Of a DNA stretch of 64,000 nucleotides, positions 10,582 through 20,173 are shown piece by piece. This DNA comes from Bdellovibrio sp. GT3 (GTDB taxonomy: Bacteria; Bdellovibrionota; Bdellovibrionia; Bdellovibrionales; Bdellovibrionaceae), in contig NZ_JBBNAD010000005.1 in the NCBI RefSeq assembly GCF_037996765.1, forward strand, positions 714,001-778,000. Reading direction: 5' to 3'. Made by a program: the position numbers and the translations under genes. Below the pieces are notes generated by a model. The model had not been told where the DNA came from and ran no database searches. It worked only from the letters and a program-made list of their open reading frames with translations. Each line of letters starts with the position of its first letter. Position 1 is the first letter of the stretch.

Positions 10582-11397
10582 TTACTCTGGGAAGCCGATT
10601 AGAATCCCGTCCACGCTGACAAGTGATTGAAATTTCTCAGGCGGGGCTGGAAAAGGTGCTGAGCGATCCAATGTCGCCAGAACCTGTTCATCATACTCTG
10701 GATTTCCACTCGATTTAACAATTTTGCGATCTAAGATATTTCCACGGGAATCAATAAACACACGGGCTTGTGCTTTAAGGTCGCGCTTCGCCAGCCATTC
10801 CGGCAATGCCCAGTGTTGTTTGATATGGCGATCCAAATCGGATCCATAAGTGTCATGCTGCAATTTAGAAAGTCCGGTCAAAGCTGTTCCTGGTGAAACT
10901 TGATTACCTTTGATCGGTGCTGCATCAGCAGTGGATTTACCAGAGCCAGAAACCGGTGCCGGCTTCTTGGCTTCTTCTTTTAGTTTTTCGATAGCAGCCA
11001 TGGCCTTAAGTTTATCCAAAGCATCGCTTTGTTTGGATTTAACTTTCTCGATGTTAATTCCATCATCTTTTTTAGCCTGCTTGGTTGGAAGTTTGACTTC
11101 CGGTTTTACAGGCTCAGGCGTTTTTTCCGCAGGTTTTTCCACAACCGGTTCCGGCTTTGGAGCAGGTTTTGGATTTTCTTTGGTTTCTGGTTTTGGTGGC
11201 AGATTGTTTGGATCCAGCTTGTCAGGAAGCCCCACCATATCAACGCGAACGGCTTGAGTAAAATCAATAGCCTCTGGCGTAAAGAATGTCGCCTTTACGA
11301 TAAAGAAAACCAACAATGCCACGTGCAGACCAAAGGAGATCGCCAGGCCGCGGTTAAGTGAATCAGTCTGAGGTTTTTCTGTATTAACTTCGTTCAC
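10582..11397 (-). CDS. tolA: TolA-like/TonB-family energy-transducing protein
   Basis: 271 residues. A single membrane anchor lies at about 18-40 ([19 protein letters not shown]), then a Pro/Lys/Glu-rich spacer (repeated KPEP and KPAPKPEP units) and a Lys/Ala-rich helical part, and a C-terminal TonB/TolA domain (about 180-271, with [21 protein letters not shown]). It should span the periplasm and carry the force of TolQR to TolB/Pal. Start GTG 11397 overlaps the tolR stop in a GTGA arrangement, so translation is coupled. Sequence alone cannot fully separate TolA from TonB; the neighbours tolQ, tolR and tolB favour TolA. Confidence 0.9.
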   Translation of the reverse strand: MNEVNTEKPQTDSLNRGLAISFGLHVALLVFFIVKATFFTPEAIDFTQAVRVDMVGLPDKLDPNNLPPKPETKENPKPAPKPEPVVEKPAEKTPEPVKPEVKLPTKQAKKDDGINIEKVKSKQSDALDKLKAMAAIEKLKEEAKKPAPVSGSGKSTADAAPIKGNQVSPGTALTGLSKLQHDTYGSDLDRHIKQHWALPEWLAKRDLKAQARVFIDSRGNILDRKIVKSSGNPEYDEQVLATLDRSAPFPAPPEKFQSLVSVDGILIGFPE

Positions 11398-11813
11398 TTG
11401 TCTTTAGGTAACGTAACCAGTCCGATGTTAAAGATCCCAGCAGCGCGAACTTCCGCCATGGCTTCCGCGACGAAGCCGTAATCCACTTTGCGATCTGCTT
11501 GGATGAATACTTGTTTGTTCTTTTTATGTTCAAAGATGGCCTTGAGCTTCGGTTTAAGCTCGTCCATCTGAATACGTGTTTTAGCAATGGTCATCTTTTG
11601 ATCAGCGGCAATAACCAGAACGAAAGGTTCTTCGTTCATTTCAACCCCGGAAGACGAAGTCTTTGGCAAGTCGACGTCGATCCCTTGTTGCATCAGGGGA
11701 GTTGTCACCATGAACATGATCAGAAGAACAAGCATGACGTCCACCAAAGGCGTCACGTTGATTTCACTTAATGTCGCGCGGCTTTTTTTGCCGCCGCCGC
11801 CACCCATTCCCAT
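11394..11813 (-). CDS. tolR: TolR/ExbD-type biopolymer transport protein
   Basis: 139 residues. A short Gly/Lys-rich cytoplasmic start (MGMGGGGGKKSR) leads to one membrane helix at about 23-42 that contains the critical aspartate in PLVDVMLVLLIMFMV, followed by the periplasmic ExbD domain (about 60-139). With TolQ it forms the proton-driven stator. It starts 3 bases after the tolQ stop and overlaps tolA by 4 bases. Confidence 0.93.
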   Translation of the reverse strand: MGMGGGGGKKSRATLSEINVTPLVDVMLVLLIMFMVTTPLMQQGIDVDLPKTSSSGVEMNEEPFVLVIAADQKMTIAKTRIQMDELKPKLKAIFEHKKNKQVFIQADRKVDYGFVAEAMAEVRAAGIFNIGLVTLPKDK

Positions 11814-11816
11814 GAC

Positions 11817-12554
11817 TTAGTTTCCTTGAAAGAAGTTGCGTTTAACAATGTTCAGGAAGTCTGCGCCAAAGTTGTTCAAAGTAATTTCTTGTTTGCGAAT
11901 GCGGGAAATAAAGCCGTTGTATAAAACAACCGCAGGGATCGCTGCTGCCAGACCGATTGCCGTTGCAATCAAAGCCTCAGAGATACCAGGAGCGACAACT
12001 GCCAAACTTGCAGAACCGGTTTGACCGATTTTATGGAAGGACTGCATGATCCCCCAAACCGTACCGAACAAGCCTATGAAAGGACCCGTGCTGCCCGTCG
12101 TTGCCAACACAGTCAGACGCGATTCAAGTTTGGAGACTTCGTTCTCGTTCGCTTTATTAATGATACGCTCAAGATTGTCGATTCCCGACAGAATTGGTTT
12201 GTCATTTTCAGTGCGAGCCAAAAGCGGGGATTCGGAGATCTTTTTCATTTCAAGGTAAGCTGCCTTGAATACGCGTGCTACCGATGAGTCTTTATATTGA
12301 TCGATATCTTCATACAAAGAATCCAATGAATTAACTTTCCAGAATTTGTTCAGGAAAAGATCATCAGCTGTGCGCATTTTTTTGAAAGCTTGAAATTTGG
12401 TATAACCAATAGCCCAGCAAAATACCGACAAAACGATAAGGATAAGAAGTGTTAATTGTACAACAGGACTGGCCTGTGCAATTGCATCCCATGAGCTCGT
12501 ATTAACCGAAACAGAAGGTGCGGCCTCAGCGACCTGAACAAAAAGTGGAAACAT
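11817..12554 (-). CDS. tolQ: TolQ/ExbB-type proton channel protein
   Basis: 245 residues from ATG 12554, chosen because a GGAGGT ribosome site lies 6 bases upstream; the frame opens 48 bases earlier but that extension lacks a site. A first membrane helix at about 30-52 ([21 protein letters not shown]) and two later ones (around [19 protein letters not shown] and [19 protein letters not shown]) match the three-helix MotA/TolQ/ExbB family. It forms the inner-membrane channel with TolR and energises TolA. First gene of the tolQ-R-A-B unit; a 98-base gap separates it from the GDPD-like gene on the same strand. Confidence 0.93.
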   Translation of the reverse strand: MFPLFVQVAEAAPSVSVNTSSWDAIAQASPVVQLTLLILIVLSVFCWAIGYTKFQAFKKMRTADDLFLNKFWKVNSLDSLYEDIDQYKDSSVARVFKAAYLEMKKISESPLLARTENDKPILSGIDNLERIINKANENEVSKLESRLTVLATTGSTGPFIGLFGTVWGIMQSFHKIGQTGSASLAVVAPGISEALIATAIGLAAAIPAVVLYNGFISRIRKQEITLNNFGADFLNIVKRNFFQGN

Positions 12555-12652
12555 AGATGGACCTCCATGTTCAACCTTATGCCCAAAAGGTCCTGAGATC
12601 AACCCGCGATGTCCCTATGGCGCAGGACCATCGTCGTGATTGATCTTGATTC

Positions 12653-13504
12653 TTACTGTGCAAGCCAGCTGGTGATTTGAGTGATATCTGTGCTGATATA
12701 TCCATCAGCATTGTAGGCTTTTGCGCGTTTGAACTCTTCCTCGTTTTCAACGATCAGGAAGATCTTTTTGTGACGGCGACGCATTTCTGCGATCACATTG
12801 TCATTGAACGCTGGGCGACCCAAAATTTTAAATGGAGCCACAAAGACGTCACCTTTGAATTGTGTGGATGGCAAAACCCACAAGGCATCAAAGCTCATCA
12901 GGCGCATTAAATCCGGGCGACCCGTGCCGTACAACCATGTCGGCTGCAGGCTTTTGATCGCTGAAAGAATCAGATTCGTGTCACTTTGGGCAAGAGTGCG
13001 ATGCTCGGAATTCAATCCCTGCAACGCTTCGGAGACGATGGCATCCACTTCAGCGACGTTATCAACAACGTTCAGAATGAAGCGTGTTTTGGGGAATTTT
13101 TCGTAGAGTTCCTTAAGCGCCGGAGTGCTTTTGTAGAACTCATTGATCTGCTCCCAGGAGTAATCTGAGATTTTATTCCCCTGCATGATCTTAATAGTGG
13201 GGTTCGCTTCCTGCTCCGCCAACTTTGCATTCAGGAATTCAATGTCACGTTGGGGTGGCAGGATAAATGGAACGCGATCTTTGGAAACGCGCACATCGGC
13301 CCAGATAATAACGTCAGGGCGAGCATCAACGGCCTCTGCCATTTTGGCCAAAGTATGAGTCTTTACGGACACATACGGAGTTTGACCGTCAAAAAAAGGG
13401 GATTTGTATTCCTGGAAGGTCTGCCCCATGCCCCAAATACGGGTCATCAGGATAATAAAACCAACCAAAGCTAAGGAGGCAATTGTTGCTAACAGTACTC
13501 GCAT
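12653..13504 (-). CDS. Membrane-anchored GDPD-like TIM-barrel protein, catalytic residues apparently lost
   Basis: 283 residues from ATG 13504, which begins directly with a membrane anchor (residues 1-22); an upstream in-frame start at 13579 would put 25 odd residues before it. The rest resembles glycerophosphodiester phosphodiesterases: WADVRVSKDRVPFIL aligns with the family's E-x-D-V-x-x-T-x-D-G-x-P-V segment, and the C-terminal GYISTDI matches the last barrel strand. However, the HRG motif, the Glu of the ExD pair and the following HD are not present (for example PPQRD in place of HD), so hydrolysis seems unlikely. Function is therefore unknown; it could bind a phosphodiester or be structural. 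It sits upstream of tolQ on the same strand and diverges from the suf operon. Confidence 0.75.
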   Translation of the reverse strand: MRVLLATIASLALVGFIILMTRIWGMGQTFQEYKSPFFDGQTPYVSVKTHTLAKMAEAVDARPDVIIWADVRVSKDRVPFILPPQRDIEFLNAKLAEQEANPTIKIMQGNKISDYSWEQINEFYKSTPALKELYEKFPKTRFILNVVDNVAEVDAIVSEALQGLNSEHRTLAQSDTNLILSAIKSLQPTWLYGTGRPDLMRLMSFDALWVLPSTQFKGDVFVAPFKILGRPAFNDNVIAEMRRRHKKIFLIVENEEEFKRAKAYNADGYISTDITQITSWLAQ

Positions 13505-13585
13505 ATGGCCGTTGGTATAGCACCCTAAGATGTCGAAATCAGCACCTTTTTTCCAAACTAGCTGAAAGATTCCTGTCACGATCTT

Positions 13586-13610
13586 AAATACGCTAAAATT
13601 AGGCGTATTT
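13586..13610. promoter_or_regulatory. Palindrome in the suf operon promoter region (candidate Rrf2/IscR-type operator)
   Basis: Perfect 8-bp arms AAATACGC and GCGTATTT are separated by 9 bases, giving a 25-bp site; the centre contains CTAAAATTAG. Length and the CTA-N4-TAG core recall IscR type 1 sites (25 bp with a CT-R-W3-Y-AG centre), although the flanks differ. It lies 61 bases upstream of the Rrf2 gene in the divergent gap, so autoregulation is likely. A TTGTTT at 13615 with a TATTAG near 13635 could be the promoter, but this is weak. Confidence 0.55.
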
Positions 13611-13670
13611 CATCTTGTTTTTCAATTGGCTTTCTATTAGATAACTGGATCGTAATAGTCGGGTGTAGAC

Positions 13671-14123
13671 ATGAATAAGATCAATCGGAAATTAGAATAC
13701 GCATTGATGGCTTTGAAGTACATGAGCCAGAAAATTCCAGGGGAGCTGACTTCTGCAAAAGAAGTTTCAGATGCCTTTAATACTCCTTTTGATGCAACTG
13801 CTCGCGTGATGCAACAGATGGCTCAAAAAGGCGGATTTCTTCGCGCTGAGTACGGTGCCAACGGTGGTTATCAAATCACCAAGGACCTCGCAAAAGTTTC
13901 CATCCATGATTTGGTGGAAGTGATCGAAGGTCCCACGGCTCTGGTGAAGTGCCTGCACAAAGAAGCGCCTTGTGAAATTCAAGGGACTTGCAACATTGTT
14001 TCCCCAATTACGACTTTGAATAATAAGCTCACTGACTTTTATAAATCCGTCAGTTTGAAAGATCTTTTAGTTGAAAGAACTGCGATGTCGAAAAAATCTT
14101 CTGAGACGGTGATTCATGGATAA
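13671..14123 (+). CDS. Rrf2-family regulator of the SUF operon
   Basis: 150 residues. An N-terminal winged helix (about 1-75, with [25 protein letters not shown] typical of Rrf2) is followed by the cysteine cluster C94, C101 and C107 in the family's spacing for a [2Fe-2S] ligand set, as in IscR and related sensors. It likely senses Fe-S status and adjusts suf expression. The gene is first in the operon and its stop overlaps the sufB start by 8 bases. The name IscR/SufR is not assigned because the sequence alone does not separate subgroups. Confidence 0.9.
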   Translation: MNKINRKLEYALMALKYMSQKIPGELTSAKEVSDAFNTPFDATARVMQQMAQKGGFLRAEYGANGGYQITKDLAKVSIHDLVEVIEGPTALVKCLHKEAPCEIQGTCNIVSPITTLNNKLTDFYKSVSLKDLLVERTAMSKKSSETVIHG

Positions 14124-15564
14124 CAACAAGAACAACCCTCTTGATTCGTACGAATACAAATACGGTTTCACCACTGATATTGAAATGGATCAGGCCCCAT
14201 TGGGTTTGACCGAGGAAATTATCAAGCTGATCTCTGGTAAAAAGAATGAACCAGAGTGGATGCTGGATTACCGTTTGAAAGCTTACCGCCATTGGCTGAC
14301 TTTGACTGAGCCAACTTGGGCCCATGTTTCTTATCCAGCGATCGATTTCCAGGCGATTCGTTATTATTCAGCACCTAAGAAAAAAACAGACGCGGATAAG
14401 CCAAAATCCATGGATGATCTTGATCCTGAATTGATCAAAACTTTTGAAAAGCTTGGTATCCCTTTATCTGAACAAAAACGTATCTCCGGTATTGCGGTGG
14501 ACGTGGTCTTTGACTCGGTCTCTGTGGGCACAACTCACAATGAGGTTTTGGAAGAAGCGGGAGTGCTCTTCTGTTCAATTACTGAAGCAGTGGCAAAACA
14601 TCCGGAACTTGTTAAAAAATATCTGGGCTCTGTAGTTCCATACACTGACAACTTCTATGCGGCACTGAATGCAGCGGTCTTCACAGACGGTTCTTTCTGT
14701 TACATCCCTAAGGGTGTTCGTTGCCCGATTGATCTTTCCACTTACTTCCGTATCAACGCCAAGGACACAGGTCAGTTCGAAAGAACTCTGCTTGTTTGCG
14801 ATGAGGGTGGTTATGTGAATTACCTTGAGGGCTGTACAGCTCCTCAACGTGATGAAAATCAACTTCACGCAGCCGTGGTTGAACTGGTTGCTTTGGACAA
14901 TGCAGAGATCAAGTACTCCACAGTTCAAAACTGGTACACGGGTGATAAAGAAGGTAAAGGCGGCATTTATAACTTCGTTACCAAACGTGGTAAAGCTGCC
15001 GGCAAGAACTCTAAAATCTCTTGGACTCAAGTTGAATCCGGTTCTGCGATCACTTGGAAATATCCGTCTTGCATCTTGCAAGGGGATGGATCTGAAGGCG
15101 CCTTCTATTCTGTGGCATTGACTCATGATCTGATGCAAGCCGATACCGGAACCAAGATGATCCACATTGGTAAGAACACCAAGTCGACTATTATCTCCAA
15201 GGGTATTTCGACTGATAAGTCTTCAAACGCTTATCGTGGTCAGGTGAAAATCATGCCATCGGCTGAAAACGCACGTAACTATTCTCAGTGCGACTCGATG
15301 CTGGTGGGTGATAAGTGCTCGGCAAGCACGTTCCCTTATATTGAAGTAAAAAATAAAACTGCGACGATTGAACACGAAGCGACGACTTCACGAATCAGTG
15401 AAGATCAGATCTTCTATTTGCAATCCCGCGGTATGGATATGGAGAAAACAATTTCAATGCTGGTGAATGGTTTCTGTAAGGAAGTATTTAAAGAACTTCC
15501 TTTGGAATTTGCAGTTGAAGCCGTGAAGTTGATTGAAATGAAATTGGAAAATTCAGTAGGTTAA
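14116..15564 (+). CDS. sufB: Fe-S cluster assembly protein SufB
   Basis: 482 residues, the usual SufB length, with characteristic segments [41 protein letters not shown] and [17 protein letters not shown], and the C-terminal [14 protein letters not shown]. SufB is the scaffold of the cytosolic SufBC2D complex that builds Fe-S clusters with sulphur from SufS. It overlaps the Rrf2 gene and is followed after one base by sufC. Confidence 0.97.
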   Translation: MDNNKNNPLDSYEYKYGFTTDIEMDQAPLGLTEEIIKLISGKKNEPEWMLDYRLKAYRHWLTLTEPTWAHVSYPAIDFQAIRYYSAPKKKTDADKPKSMDDLDPELIKTFEKLGIPLSEQKRISGIAVDVVFDSVSVGTTHNEVLEEAGVLFCSITEAVAKHPELVKKYLGSVVPYTDNFYAALNAAVFTDGSFCYIPKGVRCPIDLSTYFRINAKDTGQFERTLLVCDEGGYVNYLEGCTAPQRDENQLHAAVVELVALDNAEIKYSTVQNWYTGDKEGKGGIYNFVTKRGKAAGKNSKISWTQVESGSAITWKYPSCILQGDGSEGAFYSVALTHDLMQADTGTKMIHIGKNTKSTIISKGISTDKSSNAYRGQVKIMPSAENARNYSQCDSMLVGDKCSASTFPYIEVKNKTATIEHEATTSRISEDQIFYLQSRGMDMEKTISMLVNGFCKEVFKELPLEFAVEAVKLIEMKLENSVG

Positions 15565-15565
15565 T

Positions 15566-16318
15566 ATGTTGGAAATTAAGAATTTACATGCACGTGTTGA
15601 AGAAAAAGAAATCCTAAAAGGCCTGAACCTGACTGTGAAAGCGGGCGAGGTGCACGCGATCATGGGACCAAACGGTTCCGGTAAATCGACTTTGTCCAAG
15701 GTTTTGGCGGGTCACCCGGCTTACGAAGTAACCGGTGGCGAAGTAAAATACGAAATCAACTTCATGATGCAAAATCTTTTGGAGCTGGCTCCGGATGAAA
15801 GAGCTAAAGAAGGTATCTTCCTGGCGTTCCAATATCCGATCGAAGTTCCGGGCGTTTCCAACTTCACATTCCTGCACACAGCTTTTAACTCTGTATTGCA
15901 ACACCAAGGTTCCGAGCCAATGCCTGAAGGCGAATTCCGTGAATTCCTGGTGCAAAAATTGAAGCTCGTTTCCATGAAACCTGAATACTTGGATCGTCCA
16001 GTGAACACAGGTTTCTCTGGTGGTGAGAAAAAGAAAAATGAAATCCTGCAAATGGCGGTTTTGTCTCCGCGCCTGGCGCTTCTGGATGAAACAGATTCAG
16101 GCCTTGATATCGACGCCCTTCGCGTGGTTTCCGACGGCGTAAATAAACTTCGTCGCAAAGATAACGCCATCATCCTGGTGACTCACTATCAGCGTCTTTT
16201 GGATTACATTAAGCCTGATTACGTTCACGTACTTCTTGGTGGAAAAATTGTAGAAACCGGTGACTCTTCCCTGGCGTTGAAGCTTGAGGAAAAAGGTTAC
16301 GACTGGTTGATCAACTAA
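15566..16318 (+). CDS. sufC: Fe-S cluster assembly ATPase SufC
   Basis: 250 residues. ABC-type ATPase with Walker A GPNGSGKS at 34-41, signature FSGGEKKKNEILQ and Walker B LALLDETDSGLDID, the acidic DETDSGLD pattern being typical of SufC. It powers the SufBCD scaffold. No membrane segment, as expected. It is tightly packed between sufB and sufD. Confidence 0.97.
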   Translation: MLEIKNLHARVEEKEILKGLNLTVKAGEVHAIMGPNGSGKSTLSKVLAGHPAYEVTGGEVKYEINFMMQNLLELAPDERAKEGIFLAFQYPIEVPGVSNFTFLHTAFNSVLQHQGSEPMPEGEFREFLVQKLKLVSMKPEYLDRPVNTGFSGGEKKKNEILQMAVLSPRLALLDETDSGLDIDALRVVSDGVNKLRRKDNAIILVTHYQRLLDYIKPDYVHVLLGGKIVETGDSSLALKLEEKGYDWLIN

Positions 16319-16328
16319 GGACAGGGCA

Positions 16329-17585
16329 ATGAATTTACTTTCGACTTACGAAAAATTCAGTCAGGCACATCCGGCGAAAGGCGCACAAGCTTCCTTCCGT
16401 CAGGCGGGCTATGACTATGCCTTGAAAAAGGGTCTTCCAACCCGCAAGGATGAAGAGTGGCATTATACCAGCGTTAAAGTTTTGGCTGAAAACAGTTTCC
16501 AGCCAAGTGCTTTGAATGCAGTAAATCCAAGTCACGACACAATGGTGGCTATTCAAAAAGCCATGAATCCAGAGTTCACCAATCTGGTTTTCTTTAATGG
16601 AGTATTCAATAAAACTTTGTCGTCAGATTTGCCGGCGGGTTTGAATATTCGTGAGCAGTCTGAATACTCAGAACAATTTGATGATACTTTCGATGCACTT
16701 AATGGTGCATATGCTGAAACGCCGTACTTCGTGCATTTGAATAAAGACACTTCTGTGGATAAACCTGTGAACTTCGTCTTTTTCACATCCAATGAATCAG
16801 GCGCAGCCGTGATGACCAGTCCCCGCATTCGTTTGGAAGTGGGCGCAAGATCTTCTATGCGAGTTCTTGAAAGTCACTGTGGTATGAGTGGTGCTTCTTA
16901 CTTTGCAAATTCAGTATTTGATTTGCAGGTGGGCGACAGTGCCAACGTGATTTACGTGCGTGTTCAGGCGGACAGCTTGAATGCCGTGAACATTGGTCGC
17001 ACGCGCATCAGTCTGGGTAAGCATGCGAACTTGGAAAGCCTGGCTTTTTCTACCGGTGCGCAATTGTCGCGTCATAACTATGACTTGGTTCTTAAGGAAA
17101 AAGGCTCCACGTCTCAGGTTCTGGGAATCTATGCAGTTCAAGGGACTCAGCACGTGGATAACACCACGACGATTGATCACGCTGTCGGGGAGTGTGCGAC
17201 TCACCAGTTGTACAAAGGTATCTTGGATGGTGCCGGTCGTTCTGCATTCTGCGGTAAGATTCTGATTCGTAAAGATGCCCAGAAGGCCGATTCCTCGCAA
17301 TTGAACAACAATCTTCTTCTAAGCAACAAAGCTGAAGCTGATAGCAAGCCTTCGATTGAAGTGCATGCCGATGATGTTAAAGCGGGTCACGGTTCGACCG
17401 TGGGCCAGTTGAATAAGGAAGAGCTTTTCTATTTGCTATCGCGTGCGATTCCAAAAGATAAAGCGATTGCGATGTTAAGTTACGGTTACCTGTCTGAAGT
17501 TTTGTACAAAGTTTCAGACGAGCGTATTCAAAAATGGTTAACTAAGCATTTGGATGAGGCGTTTGCGCGCTTGCATCTGAACTAA
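16329..17585 (+). CDS. sufD: Fe-S cluster assembly protein SufD
   Basis: 418 residues. The N-terminal RKDEEWHYTSVKVL motif is diagnostic for SufD, and the C-terminal half (GKILIRKDAQKADSSQLNNN, VHADDVKAGHGSTVGQL) is the beta-helix shared with SufB. It completes the SufBC2D scaffold and takes part in iron acquisition. Ten bases separate it from sufC and nine from sufS. Confidence 0.96.
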   Translation: MNLLSTYEKFSQAHPAKGAQASFRQAGYDYALKKGLPTRKDEEWHYTSVKVLAENSFQPSALNAVNPSHDTMVAIQKAMNPEFTNLVFFNGVFNKTLSSDLPAGLNIREQSEYSEQFDDTFDALNGAYAETPYFVHLNKDTSVDKPVNFVFFTSNESGAAVMTSPRIRLEVGARSSMRVLESHCGMSGASYFANSVFDLQVGDSANVIYVRVQADSLNAVNIGRTRISLGKHANLESLAFSTGAQLSRHNYDLVLKEKGSTSQVLGIYAVQGTQHVDNTTTIDHAVGECATHQLYKGILDGAGRSAFCGKILIRKDAQKADSSQLNNNLLLSNKAEADSKPSIEVHADDVKAGHGSTVGQLNKEELFYLLSRAIPKDKAIAMLSYGYLSEVLYKVSDERIQKWLTKHLDEAFARLHLN

Positions 17586-17594
17586 GAAGGTAAA

Positions 17595-18824
17595 ATGAGC
17601 AACTTGAACGAGCTTTTTGCAGAAATTCGAAACGAGTTTCCCGCGTTGACCCAGAAGGTCCACGGCAAAAAGCTGTTTTATTTGGATAGTGGCGCGACCA
17701 CACTGAAACCAAAATCAGTGATTGATCGTATTGCGCATTTCTATCTGTATGAATCTTCAAATGTTCATCGCGGTGCCCACTATCTGGCGGACATTGCGAC
17801 TCAGGGTTTCGAAGGGGCTCGCCATAAAATCGCAAGCTTCCTTGGGGCCGGGCAAGTTGAAGAGATCGTCTTTGTCCGAGGTACTACTGAAGGTGTGAAT
17901 TTCGTGGCAAACACTTGGGGGCTTAATAACCTTAAGGCGGGCGATGAAATTTTGATCACCATCATGGAACACCACGCGAATATCGTTCCTTGGCAAATGA
18001 TCGCCGAAAAAGTCGGCGCAAAAGTTGTCGCGGTTGATATTCTGGAAAACGGTGACCTGGATGTCGAGGATTTCAAAAAGAAATTAAACAGCAAAACCAA
18101 AATGGTCGCATTCACAGCAAGTTCAAATGTGCTGGGAACCAATACTGATGTGGCGGGCTTGACTAAGCTTGCTCACGCTGTCGGGGCGAAGGTTTTTGTT
18201 GATGGCGCACAAATCGTGTCGCAACAAAAAGTCGATGTGAAAGCCTGGGATGTGGATTTCTTTGTTTTCTCGGCGCACAAGCTATTTGGTCCGTTTGGCT
18301 TTGGTGCCCTTTACGGCAAAATGGAAATTCTGGAAACCTTGCCGCCGTATCAGGGTGGCGGTTCCATGATTTCCAAGGTGACGATCGAAAAAACCACGTA
18401 CAACGATGTGCCTACTCGCTTTGAGGCGGGTACTCCGCACATTGAAGGTGCGATCGGTACGGCGGCTGCTATTGAGTTTGTTGAAAAAATTGGTTTTGAT
18501 AAGATCCATGCCTATGAAATGGATTTGTTAAAATATGCAACGGACAAGCTTTTGGAAGTTCCGGATTTAACAATCTATGGAACGTCAAAAGACAAAGGTC
18601 CTTTGGTTTCCTTTAATCTGAAAGGTGCTCATCACTCGGACGTGGGGCAGATTTTGGATCAGGAAGGTGTAGCAGTTCGAGCCGGTCACCACTGCACTCA
18701 GCCGCTTATGGCTAGACTTGGGGTTCCGGGGACAGTGCGCGCCTCTTTTTCAGTGTATAATGGTCGTGAAGACGTTGATGCTTTAGTTAAAGCCGTGGTG
18801 AAAGCCCGGGAGTTATTGTTATGA
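17595..18824 (+). CDS. sufS: Cysteine desulfurase SufS
   Basis: 409 residues, normal for the class II (SufS/CsdA) branch. FSAHKLFGPFGFG holds the PLP lysine (Lys229) and RAGHHCTQPLM holds the catalytic Cys367. It releases sulphur from cysteine to SufB. No SufE or SufU partner gene is next to it; one may be elsewhere. The stop overlaps the following nfu start by four bases (ATGA), so translation is probably coupled. Confidence 0.97.
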   Translation: MSNLNELFAEIRNEFPALTQKVHGKKLFYLDSGATTLKPKSVIDRIAHFYLYESSNVHRGAHYLADIATQGFEGARHKIASFLGAGQVEEIVFVRGTTEGVNFVANTWGLNNLKAGDEILITIMEHHANIVPWQMIAEKVGAKVVAVDILENGDLDVEDFKKKLNSKTKMVAFTASSNVLGTNTDVAGLTKLAHAVGAKVFVDGAQIVSQQKVDVKAWDVDFFVFSAHKLFGPFGFGALYGKMEILETLPPYQGGGSMISKVTIEKTTYNDVPTRFEAGTPHIEGAIGTAAAIEFVEKIGFDKIHAYEMDLLKYATDKLLEVPDLTIYGTSKDKGPLVSFNLKGAHHSDVGQILDQEGVAVRAGHHCTQPLMARLGVPGTVRASFSVYNGREDVDALVKAVVKARELLL

Positions 18825-19381
18825 GTACGCAAGATGTATTGATCAGAATTCAAGCCACACCAAATCCAAACGCATGGAAATTCGTTTTGGACCGCCCGGT
18901 ATTGACCGACGGCAAGGCGACTTACACAGAGCCAGGCGAAGCTCAGCAAAGCCCATTGGCTGCGAGCTTGTTCCAAGTTGATGGTGTGCGCCAGGTTCAC
19001 TTGTTTCAGAATGTGATCACTATCACTCACAGTTTTGACTCTGATCCTGAAGAGGTTCAAAAGAACGCCTGCGCAGTTATTCAAACGCGCATGCCAGTGC
19101 ATAATCCAAATCAAACCCAAGCCGATGAAAAGAAAATGCGTCGCGCGGGTCTTCCACCCGAAGTTCAACGCATCGAAGAGATCCTGGATGAAACAGTTCG
19201 CCCCGGCCTGCAAGGCGACGGCGGGGACTTGGACGTGGTGAAATACGAAGACAACAAACTCTACGTATTCTACCAAGGCGCCTGCGGCACATGCCCAAGT
19301 GCAACTTCAGGAACATTGATGGCCATCGAAGGTATCCTTCGCGACCAATTCAACCCAACCATCGAGGTTATCCCTCTTTAG
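18821..19381 (+). CDS. Nfu-type Fe-S carrier (Nfu_N plus NifU C-terminal domain)
   Basis: 186 residues with two domains: an Nfu_N domain (about 6-92, starting RIQATPNPNAWKFV) and a NifU C-terminal domain (about 115-186) with the cluster-binding C155-GT-C158 motif after LQGDGGDLDVV. Such proteins carry [4Fe-4S] clusters from the SUF scaffold to apo-enzymes. The arrangement is that of eukaryotic and alphaproteobacterial Nfu1 rather than E. coli NfuA. It is the last gene of the suf operon, followed by a terminator. Confidence 0.94.
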   Translation: MSTQDVLIRIQATPNPNAWKFVLDRPVLTDGKATYTEPGEAQQSPLAASLFQVDGVRQVHLFQNVITITHSFDSDPEEVQKNACAVIQTRMPVHNPNQTQADEKKMRRAGLPPEVQRIEEILDETVRPGLQGDGGDLDVVKYEDNKLYVFYQGACGTCPSATSGTLMAIEGILRDQFNPTIEVIPL

Positions 19382-19410
19382 GTGCCAGGTCCTACTTACG
19401 GAAGCAGTGC

Positions 19411-19441
19411 AAAAAAGCCCACTTAGATAGTGGGCTTTTTT
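19411..19441. terminator. Rho-independent terminator of the suf operon
   Basis: The stem GCCCACT/AGTGGGC with loop TAGAT is flanked by A6 on the left and T6 on the right, 30 bases after the nfu stop. Confidence 0.9.
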
Positions 19442-19638
19442 CGTTGAAGGTACGGACATACCTGGAACGTCTCAAAATTAAAAGGCGTTTCCCAACCGAT
19501 TTTCATAGGGAAAATTCCAATAAAATGTTTTTTTAGACAGCGCATGTATAGTGCGTGGACAGCTTTTCGGGGCGAAGTCGAAACAGTTGGTTCTCGCTCG
19601 GCACGGGTGTTGTAAGGAGCTTAAGTGGGGGATCGCTT

Positions 19639-20172
19639 ATGTCTCGTTATCATAATCACATTGTATTTTCAGTCGCATTTAGTTTGGTTGTGGGCGCCGT
19701 ATTATTCGCTGAGGTGAGTAAGGACCGGCCGGCTGCTCCCAAAGAAATAAATATTGTCGATGATGGCAGTGGCTTCAGTCTGGCGACTGTTTTGATCGAA
19801 CAAGAGTTAACCACTATGGCCATGAAAAAGGGCCGCACCAAAGAATATCAGGAGCAACTTAGCTCTCAGGTGAAACGACTGTCTCAATCAGATATCAAGG
19901 TTTTAAAGAACAAGGCTGCGAAGTCCCCGAAGTCTGAAGAGCGCACTGCTGCGGCATATTTGCTATCTCAGGCGGGTGCTGGCGTTCAGGTGGTTCCTGC
20001 CACTAAGTCAGATCGTCAGGTGGCTAGCGTGCCGGCTGTAGCTAAAAAGGTTGTGGTTCCAACTAAGGCCATAAAACAAGCCAAGGCTAAAGCGGTAGTG
20101 GCTGCTAAGAAGCAGGCGAAGCGGGTGCCGGCACATGCTGCTGGCAGATCTGCCAAAATGGCTAAAAGATAG
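19639..20172 (+). CDS. Membrane-anchored or secreted Lys/Ala-rich protein, function unknown
   Basis: 177 residues from ATG 19639, which has a GGGGG ribosome site and begins a short signal or anchor (residues 1-24: HIVFSVAFSLVVGAVLFAEV). The frame extends upstream to 19555 but that part looks non-coding and contains a TATAGT -10-like box (19547-19552). The middle is helical and charged; from about residue 110 it is rich in Ala, Lys and Val (KAVVAAKKQAKR), a histone-like basic tail. No known family. The position right behind the suf terminator and convergent with the AbrB-type gene shows it is a unit of its own. Confidence 0.7.
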   Translation: MSRYHNHIVFSVAFSLVVGAVLFAEVSKDRPAAPKEINIVDDGSGFSLATVLIEQELTTMAMKKGRTKEYQEQLSSQVKRLSQSDIKVLKNKAAKSPKSEERTAAAYLLSQAGAGVQVVPATKSDRQVASVPAVAKKVVVPTKAIKQAKAKAVVAAKKQAKRVPAHAAGRSAKMAKR

Positions 20173-20173
20173 T

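Noticed and set aside
12555-12602. N-terminal extension of TolQ
   Set aside because: The GGAGGT site fits only the ATG at 12554, and the extension covers that site.
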